DNA of 64,000 bases from Pedobacter miscanthi. GTDB lineage: Bacteria; Bacteroidota; Bacteroidia; Sphingobacteriales; Sphingobacteriaceae. Positions 35,339 through 42,821 of this stretch are shown piece by piece. The stretch covers positions 1-64,000 of the forward strand of contig NZ_QNQU01000017.1 in assembly GCF_003315595.1 (NCBI RefSeq). Direction: 5' to 3'. The position numbers were made by a program, and so were the translations under genes. Within the stretch, counting starts at the first letter, position 1. The number at the start of each line of letters is the position of its first letter. The notes beneath the pieces were generated by a model. The model saw only the letters and a program-made list of their open reading frames with translations, was not told the DNA's origin and did not search any database.

Positions 35339-35752
35339 TTATTCTCTCGGCCAGGTAAAGGCGTAACGAACAATCAGAATGGTGATTATACTTTCTACGA
35401 TGGCCAGGAAAACATAAAATGCACGCCATTCGGTTAAGGAAGTACAAGCAATCAAAATCATGATTGCACTATACATAAGCCCGAAAAAGATATTTAAAAT
35501 CCTGTTGAGCCGGGGTTTCAATACAATGGAAATAAAAACCATTAACGCCGGAATGGCCAGTAATACTGCCGCAGCTAAAAGTTTTGACGGACTGTTAAGC
35601 AGGTTGTTTCCGCTAATTAATCCCCTTACTTTGTGTGGTACATACAGTTCGAAATAATCACCGTATAGATAACAAAGTGTTACTGCGGCCCAAAGTGCCG
35701 ATAGCTTAATTTTAGGGTTAATTTCGAAATCTTTAAGTACAGGTTTGTTCAT
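35339..35752 (-). CDS. Hypothetical four-helix membrane protein
   Basis: This 137-residue protein has four predicted transmembrane helices (near 12-30, 45-65, 70-90 and 100-125, in the pattern LSALWAAVTLCYLYG, ALMVFISIVLK, FFGLMYSAIMILIAC and YVFLAIVESIITILIV). I chose the second ATG because a GGAG sequence lies five bases upstream of it. The upstream ATG at 35764 would add four residues. Family not recognised by name. Monocistronic between DinB and the epimerase-like gene. Confidence 0.75.
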   Translation of the reverse strand: MNKPVLKDFEINPKIKLSALWAAVTLCYLYGDYFELYVPHKVRGLISGNNLLNSPSKLLAAAVLLAIPALMVFISIVLKPRLNRILNIFFGLMYSAIMILIACTSLTEWRAFYVFLAIVESIITILIVRYAFTWPRE

Positions 35753-35882
35753 ATCTCCAAGCATATAAATCGTTGTTTCTTTCTTGACGATAGGAAATGG
35801 AAATGGGTTGCAAGGCTTTTAAAATTTTTAGCCACAGATTACACAGGTATTTTTCTGCGCATCTGTGGCGTAGTTAAAAGGT

Positions 35883-36767
35883 TTAGAAATAAACGGCTCT
35901 CATATCTTCAAGCAAACCGGTCTGTTTAGGTTCCCAGTTTAAGGTTTCGCGGGTAATCTTGTTAGAGGCTGGACAATCGATACCTGCAAAACCGGTAAAC
36001 CATCCGAAGTGTGCGGCTGCCTCTGCCTGGGGGACAGTTATAATAGGCAGGTTAAGCTCCTTACCGATAATTTCTGCAATTTCTTTAAAAGCAATACCTT
36101 CTTCATCCACACCATGAAACCTGGCATACGGTTTGGCATTTTCTAAAGCTAGCCTGTACAGAACGGCCGCATCAAGGCGGTGTACACCTGTCCAACGGTT
36201 TAAGCCTTCGCCAATATATGCCGAGGCACCTTTTTCTTTGGCCAAATCAATTAACAGTGGAATAAATCCATGGTCGCCAGCATCGTGTACCGAGGGCGAT
36301 AAGCGGATTACTGAAGTCCGCACACCTTGATAAGCCAATGCATCGGCTGCCGGTTCTGATTGGCGTGGATGAATGGAAGCACCCGGTGTTGCAATAATAT
36401 CTTCGGTAGCTAAACGGCCAGGACTTACCAGGGCGGTACCAGACGTAATGATAAATGGTTTATCAGTGCCCAATAGTGTTGCGCCCATGGTTTCGATGGC
36501 AATTTTGTCTACCTCGCACATTTCCTTAAAACGCGAAAAATCGTGAATAAAACCTGTATGGATTATCCCATCAGCTGCGGCGGCACCACTACGCAGACTA
36601 TCTAAATCGGTAAGGTCGCCGCGATGCACTTCGGCACCAGCTGTAATTAATGCATTGGCCGAGGCTTCGGAACGGGCCAGACCTAAAACCTGGTGACCAT
36701 TATTGATTAATTCTTTAACTACTGCGGAACCTACAAAACCTGTGGCTCCTGTTACAAATACACGCAT
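35883..36767 (-). CDS. NAD-dependent epimerase/dehydratase-type extended SDR
   Basis: This 294-residue protein begins MRVFVTGATGFVGSAVV, the classic extended SDR cofactor motif at the extreme N-terminus. The start at 36767 is therefore preferred over an upstream in-frame ATG that adds 16 unlikely residues. It continues GHQVLGLARSEAS, GDLTDLDSLR and IRLSPSVHDAGDHGFIP. The usual YxxxK is not obvious, and a stretch of short residues (ALVSPGRLATEDIIATPG) takes its place. It resembles atypical SDRs used for flavonoid- or NmrA-like reductions. Substrate unknown. Confidence 0.85.
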   Translation of the reverse strand: MRVFVTGATGFVGSAVVKELINNGHQVLGLARSEASANALITAGAEVHRGDLTDLDSLRSGAAAADGIIHTGFIHDFSRFKEMCEVDKIAIETMGATLLGTDKPFIITSGTALVSPGRLATEDIIATPGASIHPRQSEPAADALAYQGVRTSVIRLSPSVHDAGDHGFIPLLIDLAKEKGASAYIGEGLNRWTGVHRLDAAVLYRLALENAKPYARFHGVDEEGIAFKEIAEIIGKELNLPIITVPQAEAAAHFGWFTGFAGIDCPASNKITRETLNWEPKQTGLLEDMRAVYF

Positions 36768-36910
36768 GGTTGATATTTTATTTAAAACAAATGATTTAAT
36801 TTTTGAATAAAACAAATATCGTTCGTGTCAGGAAGAAGGATTTAGCCAAATCAGCTGATGTTGTAGCCAAAACCGGATAGGGCTCACCCAATGATACATG
36901 GTGATTTTTT

Positions 36911-37492
36911 TGGAAAGCAAAAACAGAAGCTCTTGGGTTGCTGTGGGTCCCGCTTTCCGTTTGTAGTGCCGGCGAAAAGCCCGCAGCTACCACTGCAATC
37001 GGGTTTAGGGGGCAGGGGATGTGCTACTATTTAGGGTTTTGCCCCGTATAAAGTACCTCTGCGAATATCTTAGGAATCAGCGGGAAACCGATGACAGATC
37101 TCTCATGTATTCTCCCGCAGATCTAAGGCGATTTCCGCTAATAGATATGGATTTTTTAGTGGTAAGTTTTTGGGAAAGCGAAAACAGAAGCTATTGGGTT
37201 TAGGTAGCTGGGGATGTGGTACTATTTGGGGTTTCCTGCGTAAAGTAGCTCTGTGAATATCTCCGGAATCAGCGGGAAACCGATGACAGATTTCTCATAT
37301 ATTCTCCCGTAGATTTAAGGCGATTTCCGTTAATAGATGTAGATTTTTTAGTGATAAGTTTTTTGGGAAAGCAAAAACAGAAGCCCTTGGGTTGCTGTAG
37401 TTCCCGCTTTCCGTTTGTAGTACCGGCGAAAAGCCGGCAGCTACCACTGCAATCGGGTTTAGGGAGCAGGGGATGTGGTGCTATTTAGGGCT
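36911..37492. repeat. Tandem A-B-A-B-A non-coding repeat
   Basis: About 580 bp without a gene consist of two alternating units. Unit A (36911-37036, a shortened copy 37171-37230, and 37363-37492) starts gggaaagcaaaaacagaagc and ends in ggggatgtg..ctatttaggg. Unit B (about 37037-37170 and 37231-37362) contains gaatcagcgggaaaccgatga, attctcccg.agat and ggcgatttccg. Unit A contains a gccggc hairpin region (gtaccggcgaaaagccggcagctacc). The end of a further B copy precedes 36911. The middle A lacks about 60 bp present in the outer two. The rest of 36768-37674 has no gene. Confidence 0.8.
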
Positions 37493-37609
37493 GCTATTGC
37501 CGAAAAAACTATTGGCATCATGTTTAACCTTTAATAATTGCAGGTGCATTGCCCAATAAACCAGATTGAAATGAAAAGCCCGTAAACGAGGAACGAGTGC
37601 AGACTTGTA

Positions 37610-37660
37610 ATGAAAAGCAGGACGAACATTAAAAAGAACCAGAGGCCCTGCTTTTCAAAA
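37610..37660. repeat. Inverted repeat tgaaaagcagg / cctgcttttca
   Basis: Perfect 11-bp arms are separated by about 25 bases, shortly after the stop codon of the minus-strand hxlR-type gene. It could act as a transcription barrier for either strand, but the runs next to it are A-rich on the plus strand. Confidence 0.5.
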
Positions 37661-37674
37661 AAAAGAAAAATAAT

Positions 37675-38070
37675 TTATAGTGAACTCACCGTTTCCTCAA
37701 CCTCCAGATCTTCTGTTTGATGAATGTGTGTACGGTACATGTTCCCCCAATCAGACATGGCATTGAGCATATCTTTCATCGTACGGCCCAGGTCGGTTAA
37801 GTTATATTCTACCCGTGGAGGCACTTCGGGGAAAACCACGCGGCTAATGATCTGGTCTTTTTCCAGCTCCCTTAATTGTGCCACCAGCATCCGTTCGGAT
37901 ATGCCCACAATATCTTTTTTTAACTCGCCATAACGCATGGTGCCATAAGAAAGTCGGCATAATATAGCGGGTTTCCAGCGGCCCCCAATTACAGCTAAAG
38001 ATGCCGACATGCCGCAGGTATCGATCATCATTTTTTCATTCAATGCGTTGGTTGAAGTCTCTTTTCTCAT
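37675..38070 (-). CDS. HxlR family winged-helix transcriptional regulator
   Basis: This 131-residue protein has the HxlR domain (about 19-110): DTCGMSASLAVIGGRWKPAILCRL, then YGELKKDIVGISERMLVAQLRELEKDQII and VEYNLTDLGRTM. Cys19 lies at the position where redox- or electrophile-sensing HxlR proteins (YodB/HypR type) have their key Cys. It is divergent from an SDR gene, with a 91-bp spacer holding a 17-bp inverted repeat, so autoregulation and control of that SDR gene are likely. Confidence 0.92.
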   Translation of the reverse strand: MRKETSTNALNEKMMIDTCGMSASLAVIGGRWKPAILCRLSYGTMRYGELKKDIVGISERMLVAQLRELEKDQIISRVVFPEVPPRVEYNLTDLGRTMKDMLNAMSDWGNMYRTHIHQTEDLEVEETVSSL

Positions 38071-38091
38071 TTCTAACTTTTTTGTTAGTAC

Positions 38092-38108
38092 CTAACAATT
38101 TGTTGCTT
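38092..38108. promoter_or_regulatory. 17-bp inverted repeat in the hxlR/SDR spacer, candidate HxlR operator
   Basis: ttgttag-tac-ctaacaa forms perfect 7-bp arms around a 3-base centre. It lies 22 bp before the hxlR-type start and 54 bp before the SDR start, as expected for an operator shared by a divergent pair. Confidence 0.55.
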
Positions 38109-38161
38109 ACCCTCAAATATAAAGTATCTGTTTTAATTTAGCATAAAATTTAGAAAATCAG

Positions 38162-38902
38162 ATGAAAAAATTAACAGATAAAATAGCCCTTGTTACCGGT
38201 GGAAGCAGGGGTATTGGCGCCGCAATAGTAAAAAGATTAGCTGTCGAAGGTGCAAAAGTTGTATTTACCTATGCCAATTCGCCCGAAAAGGCAGAGGCGG
38301 TTGTTGCCGATGTTAAAGCAGCCGGAGGCGAGGCATTGGCGATTAAAGCCAGCAGTGCAATTCCTGTTGAAGTAACTGCAGCAGTAACTAAAACCATTGC
38401 CGATTTTGGTCGTGTGGATATCCTTGTCAATAATGCAGGAATCTATATTGGTAAGGCTTTTGAAGAGCATACACTTGAAGATTACAATGATATTATGGCG
38501 ATCAACGTTCAGGCGGTTTTTGTAGCGGCTTTGGCTGCGGTAAAAGGAATGCCCGAAGGTGGCAGGATTATTACCATTGGCAGTAACATGGGCGATAATG
38601 CCATTGGACCTGAAACTACCTTGTATACCATGAGTAAATCGGCATTACAGGGTTTTACCCGCGGTCTGGCCCGCGATTTGGGCGCACGTAAAATTACCGT
38701 AAACCTTGTTCAGCCCGGACCAACCAATACAGATATGAACCCGGCAGATGCACCTCTGGCCGATTACTTAAAAACACGTATGGCATTGCCAGAATATGGT
38801 ACGGTTGAGGATATTGCTTCTTTTGTGAATTTTATCGCAAGCGACGAAGCCAAATACATTACCGGTTCGTTTTTAACCATTGATGGTGGATTGAACGCTT
38901 AG
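38162..38902 (+). CDS. SDR family oxidoreductase (FabG-like), divergent from HxlR
   Basis: This 246-residue classical SDR has the cofactor motif GGSRGIGAA (about 14-22), NNAGIYIG (about 88), catalytic YTMSK, and VQPGPTNTDMNPADAP at the substrate loop. It is probably an NAD(P)H-dependent reductase of carbonyl compounds, of unknown substrate. Its likely regulator is the divergent HxlR-type gene. Confidence 0.93.
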   Translation: MKKLTDKIALVTGGSRGIGAAIVKRLAVEGAKVVFTYANSPEKAEAVVADVKAAGGEALAIKASSAIPVEVTAAVTKTIADFGRVDILVNNAGIYIGKAFEEHTLEDYNDIMAINVQAVFVAALAAVKGMPEGGRIITIGSNMGDNAIGPETTLYTMSKSALQGFTRGLARDLGARKITVNLVQPGPTNTDMNPADAPLADYLKTRMALPEYGTVEDIASFVNFIASDEAKYITGSFLTIDGGLNA

Positions 38903-38947
38903 GGAACAGTTGAGATAAGTTCCCATTAACAGACTTTAAATGCAAAT

Positions 38948-39029
38948 CGTCATCTCGACCGGAGCATCGCGGAGCGGAGAAATCCATCAATAGATTTCTC
39001 GACTGCGTCGCACTCCGCTCGAAATGACG
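38948..39029. repeat. Well-preserved interspersed palindromic element (cgtcatctcgac..tcgaaatgacg)
   Basis: The arms cgtcatctcgaccggag..cgcggagcggagaaatc and gatttctcgactgcg..cactccgctcgaaatgacg can pair over most of their length around a short catcaata loop. This is the most intact copy in the window of the element whose fragments are at 17.4, 21.7-22.0, 30.7, 34.3 and 35.2 kb. Confidence 0.85.
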
Positions 39030-39075
39030 ACCTTGCTAGGGTAGCTAACGCCAGCGAATAAATGCTGACTAAGCA

Positions 39076-40629
39076 CTAGCTTACCGCTATAAACCACTTA
39101 TTTACCACCTCTTCAAGTTTGCTATAATCAGCTTCACCTTCCGAAACCCAGGCAACAATCCCATCAGGGCGTATCACTACTGCGCTTAATCCCAATTGAT
39201 CTTTTGCACCTTCAGCCATATATTTCAGCTGATTATATTTCTCCGCAAGCGCTTTGATCTGGGCATCGTTCCTAAAATCAAGTAGAATACCCTTACCATC
39301 ATACATTTGTTCGCCGATAGTGCTGCCGTTATCGAATTCGAAATTTGGTACACTATAACCTACTAAAGGATGTTGATCGCCAAGATTGTAATGGGTAGAA
39401 ATTCCCCAAACGCGTTCGGCCATATAGGTAGCGCCATCCTGGGTATTCATCAATTCGCTTACAATGGAATGCAGCGCCTTGGCTTGCGGGCTAGGTTTCA
39501 TAATTTCTACCTGCGCCCGTGACCAATCGAGCACTTTAACACCTATTGGATAACGTTCGGAATAATAGGTATCGAGCAAGCCTTCTGCCGCGGTGTTGTT
39601 AATGGTTGCCGCTAATTTCCAGCCCAGGTTCATCGCATCTCCTAAACCAAGGTTTAGTCCCTGGCCGCCCAGTGGGGCATGGATATGTGCGGCATCGCCA
39701 GCTAGAAATACCCGTCCGTTACGGTAAGTGGTGGCCTGACGCGCCCTATCGGTCCAGGTGGTGGCCGTGTGTAAAGCGGTAAGCGATACATCGGTGCCTG
39801 AAACCCTGCGAAGCACTTCCTGTACATGTTCGAGCGTAATGGGCTGTTCGGATGCATGGAAAGCACCTCCATCAAAATCCTGAATAGCCATATAACCCGG
39901 TTGCGATTGCATATACATACCCCTTTCGGTTACATTACGGCCGGGGCGAAGTTTCTCGGGATCTAAAATCTCTACTTTGGCAGTGTAACCTGTAAATTCG
40001 GGCTCGGTCCCCGCAAATTCGAACCCACCGCTTTTACGCACCACACTACGGGCGCCGTCGCAACCCACCAGCCATTTGGCACTAAAAGTTTCACTGCCCG
40101 ACTGAACAGTTACCCCGTCGGCATTTTGATCGAAGCCATCAATAGCATAACCATGTTTAATGGTTACGCCCAGATCTTTTGCACGGCGCGAAAAGATGGT
40201 TTCCAGCTCTGCCATTTCAGAGATTAAACTCGTTTCGGTTGAGCCGGGCAGGCGGTATTTCCATTTAGACTGGTCGATATTGCCTTCCAGAAAAGGAATG
40301 CCTGCAAAATGACCAACCTGTCTTTGTGCACCTTGTTTGTTATTTTGGTGCTGATGCGGATTTTTAAGTTGTTTGTGTATTTCGAGTTCGTGGTACAAAC
40401 CACGGCGGTAAAGTGCCTCAATCGATGGTGCCGAAAGTCCGCGGATACCAAATGGGAGTTGTTTTAATACCGAGTTTGGCTCTGCCGCTTTTTCGAGGAT
40501 CAGAACCGAGCATCTAGCCAGGGCCAGTTCGCAGGCCAGAAAAAGTCCTACTGGCCCGGCGCCAGAAATGATCACATCGTAAATTTTATGATTTTGTGCG
40601 GATGTACCGCTATTGATTGTCGTATTCAT
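39076..40629 (-). CDS. FAD-dependent aromatic-hydroxylase-type monooxygenase (PheA/TfdB-like)
   Basis: This protein of about 517 residues has the FAD-binding GxGxxG motif (DVIISGAGPVGLFLACELA), the NAD(P)H/FAD motif around VGCDGARSVVRK and the second FAD motif RVFLAGDAAHIHAPLGGQGLNLGLGDA. The C-terminal thioredoxin-fold tail of the phenol hydroxylase family is at about 410-510 (DQLGLSAVVIRPDGIVAWV). The upstream ATG at 40650 would add seven residues (MCHNHYN). I prefer the second ATG. It probably hydroxylates an aromatic or polyketide substrate. Its direction is convergent with the SDR gene at 38162. Monocistronic. Confidence 0.9.
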   Translation of the reverse strand: MNTTINSGTSAQNHKIYDVIISGAGPVGLFLACELALARCSVLILEKAAEPNSVLKQLPFGIRGLSAPSIEALYRRGLYHELEIHKQLKNPHQHQNNKQGAQRQVGHFAGIPFLEGNIDQSKWKYRLPGSTETSLISEMAELETIFSRRAKDLGVTIKHGYAIDGFDQNADGVTVQSGSETFSAKWLVGCDGARSVVRKSGGFEFAGTEPEFTGYTAKVEILDPEKLRPGRNVTERGMYMQSQPGYMAIQDFDGGAFHASEQPITLEHVQEVLRRVSGTDVSLTALHTATTWTDRARQATTYRNGRVFLAGDAAHIHAPLGGQGLNLGLGDAMNLGWKLAATINNTAAEGLLDTYYSERYPIGVKVLDWSRAQVEIMKPSPQAKALHSIVSELMNTQDGATYMAERVWGISTHYNLGDQHPLVGYSVPNFEFDNGSTIGEQMYDGKGILLDFRNDAQIKALAEKYNQLKYMAEGAKDQLGLSAVVIRPDGIVAWVSEGEADYSKLEEVVNKWFIAVS

Positions 40630-41167
40630 ATTGTAATGATTATGGCACAAAGTTGGGCAATGTGTTTAGCCCAGGCTTGTATAAATACGACAATCGTTCG
40701 GTAATCAATTGGGTAATCCTGATTGCAAATCCTATCGTGTGGACACATTTTTTTAAGGCACTTTGCTAACTTGCTTTGAAAACGTACAGGTTTTACCGAT
40801 TACGCCCGTCAATCCCAAGTGCAGGGAAATCAAAAAAACAGTTGCAGAACAGTACAATTGGCACTATTAAACCTAAAACGCAGTGGTTTTGTGCAGGTCT
40901 TAGATAGACTTTAATCTTTCTAATATTTTCTGCACAAAACGAAGTGCCGCTGTTTTTTTGATGTGAATGGGCCTTGTGGGAAGCACCTAGCTGGATTGAC
41001 GAAGTGCTTTGGGTACTTTGGCGCCCCAAAATGCGGAGCATTCTTGAACACAATTAAAAACAACATTTAAACGTGAAAAACTACCATGCCCCGCGGCATA
41101 GGAGCGAAAAAGAAATATCTTTGGAATTGTGTTCACATGGTAGGATTGCAAATCGGGACAATAGAGT
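40630..41167. other. 538-bp spacer with no recognised gene
   Basis: The region holds short motifs such as an igcac/gtgc-type 'aattggcac..gaagtgccg' pair and a tactttggcgccccaaaa palindrome near 41010-41032. It might carry a remnant of a repeat also seen at 31.1 kb. No RNA or protein gene could be supported. Confidence 0.5.
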
Positions 41168-41617
41168 TTACTTAACCGCTATAAAAATCTCCACTTCTGC
41201 ATTTTCACCATCCTGCGATTTTGCTCCATAAACTTCCAGATCATAAGTGTACTTTCTGTTCAGTTCGCTATCGCGTTTCCAGATACCCATCCAGGTGTTT
41301 ACCACGGCACCGGGCATTTCTCCCTTTGCAGTAAACTGCTGAAAGTTTTCTGCTTCAAACTCACGGCCGATCAATCCATCGGGAATATGCTCGAAGGTAG
41401 ATACCGGAACCCCGATAATGGTGGTATAGGCATCGGTATAATTGCTCACGTAATCGGTATAAATGGTGATGATATCGGTAGAAACCTTATTCGGTATTTT
41501 CTCAAAAATGTTTTCTGCATAAAATTGAGCCCAAAGTTTGCCCAAATCTGCTGCCGATTGATTGTTCTGATTTGTAGTGCGGGTAGAAATACCAATAATT
41601 TTGAAAGCTGCTGTCAT
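41168..41617 (-). CDS. GyrI-like small-molecule-binding (effector-binding) domain protein
   Basis: This 149-residue protein has the SOUL/GyrI-like fold pattern: FKIIGISTRTTNQ, then DLGKLWAQFY..IFEKIPNKV, then IITIYTDYVSNYTDAYTTIIGVPV and ending DLEVYGAKSQDGENAEVEIFIAVK. Members bind small hydrophobic ligands and are often fused to or encoded next to AraC-type regulators. The gene lies 54 bp behind such a regulator on the same strand, so it may supply the effector-binding function for it. Confidence 0.85.
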   Translation of the reverse strand: MTAAFKIIGISTRTTNQNNQSAADLGKLWAQFYAENIFEKIPNKVSTDIITIYTDYVSNYTDAYTTIIGVPVSTFEHIPDGLIGREFEAENFQQFTAKGEMPGAVVNTWMGIWKRDSELNRKYTYDLEVYGAKSQDGENAEVEIFIAVK

Positions 41618-41671
41618 AAAATAGATGTTTGTTTTTGTTATGTATTAAGGGCCAAAAGTAAATAACAGAAT

Positions 41672-42511
41672 TTATTTTTTATCGCCTTTCGCCGTCGGTA
41701 AGAACATCGTTAAATTTTGCGACTTTGCGTTTTTCGCATTTCGTGCAAAAGCTGCGGGCGTAGTACCACTATAACGTTTAAATTCGCGGCTCAGGTGCGG
41801 TTGATCGGTATAACCCATTTCGTAGGCCAAACTGGTAAGGCTTACACCGGGTTCGAGCCACAAGCGGTTACGTACCTGCTCAAAACGCATTAAACCCGAT
41901 ACATCTTTAACCGTATGTCCGGAAGATTGCTTGAAATTTCTTTCCAGTGTGCGTACGGTGGCATGGGCGGCCTCAGCTACCCCGCTTACTGACAGATTAC
42001 CTTTGGCAGCCTGCATGGCAATACCTGCCTTGTGCAACATACTGTTGGTAGCCAGGCCGGATTGTGCATCCAGAAAATATTCTTTTACTGTTGCAATCGC
42101 TTCTTCTATCTGTCCATCAGCCACTAATCTGCTCAAATTATCCTGAAGTGTTGCCATTGGATGTTCAAAAACCTGCACACCGGATTTTCCCGAAGGTAAA
42201 GAGAGCAGATCGGCCACTACCCAGGGAAAACACCTGATCCCGATAATTTCCAGTTGCCCTTCTGTATAAAAATGAACCGGTTGATTCAGCAGACCCATCA
42301 TAAAGGGAGAGGGTAATTGCTGCAAACTCCCGTTCTGCTCTATGGAGATATTCCCAAAGTAAAAAATGATCTCCGCATAACCATCGGGAATTACCTCGTA
42401 ACCGGAAGGCTCATTGCCCGACATCCGTTTGTTATACCAAAAACATCTGATGGTCTCGCGAAGAGCTTCGGGAGCTTCAAATTCCTGGTGCAACATGTTG
42501 AAAGGGGGCAT
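41672..42511 (-). CDS. AraC family transcriptional regulator
   Basis: This 279-residue protein has an N-terminal region of the DUF6597-type sensor (YEVIPDGYAEIIFYFGN, about 40-60) and a C-terminal AraC HTH pair (about 170-265; ASVAEAAHATVRTLERNFKQSSGHTVKDV and YEMGYTDQPHLSREFKRYSGTTPAAF). It is the first of two genes with the GyrI-like effector protein. The start may be the second ATG (MLHQEF, six residues later). The signal is unknown. Confidence 0.9.
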   Translation of the reverse strand: MPPFNMLHQEFEAPEALRETIRCFWYNKRMSGNEPSGYEVIPDGYAEIIFYFGNISIEQNGSLQQLPSPFMMGLLNQPVHFYTEGQLEIIGIRCFPWVVADLLSLPSGKSGVQVFEHPMATLQDNLSRLVADGQIEEAIATVKEYFLDAQSGLATNSMLHKAGIAMQAAKGNLSVSGVAEAAHATVRTLERNFKQSSGHTVKDVSGLMRFEQVRNRLWLEPGVSLTSLAYEMGYTDQPHLSREFKRYSGTTPAAFARNAKNAKSQNLTMFLPTAKGDKK

Positions 42512-42821
42512 ATTTTAAGTTTATGGTTATCAAATTTAAGTTCAACGGATCAGGAAAAAAAATAATTTGGGAAACTAGATTTCTCAAAAATAAAAATTCA
42601 CCTTTAAACAGGCTTTTAACATTGTTGCGTGATGTTGTATTTATACTATTTTTGAAGGAAGGGTACAGTCACCGATTTCTTCTTCCATGTCCGGGACGCC
42701 CAGTCATTTTGTAACCGAAAAAAATGAAATCTTGCAGAATAATAAATCAGAACTGCCATCTACTCGGCCAGCTACTTTTTATAAAAGCCTTATGTTTCTC
42801 TTTGTTTCAAATCCAAGAATT

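Noticed and set aside
37021-37203. 60-codon ORF inside the tandem A-B repeat.
   Set aside because: It lies in repeat DNA and is not preserved in the second copy.
40793-41053. 86-codon minus-strand ORF in the spacer after the monooxygenase gene.
   Set aside because: No recognisable domain, no convincing start context, and the region contains repeat-like pieces.
42687-42821. Upstream extension of the thioredoxin-like ORF from 42687 (MSGTPSHF..).
   Set aside because: It places 45 polar residues before a perfect signal peptide beginning MKHKN at 42822, so the downstream ATG is the better start.
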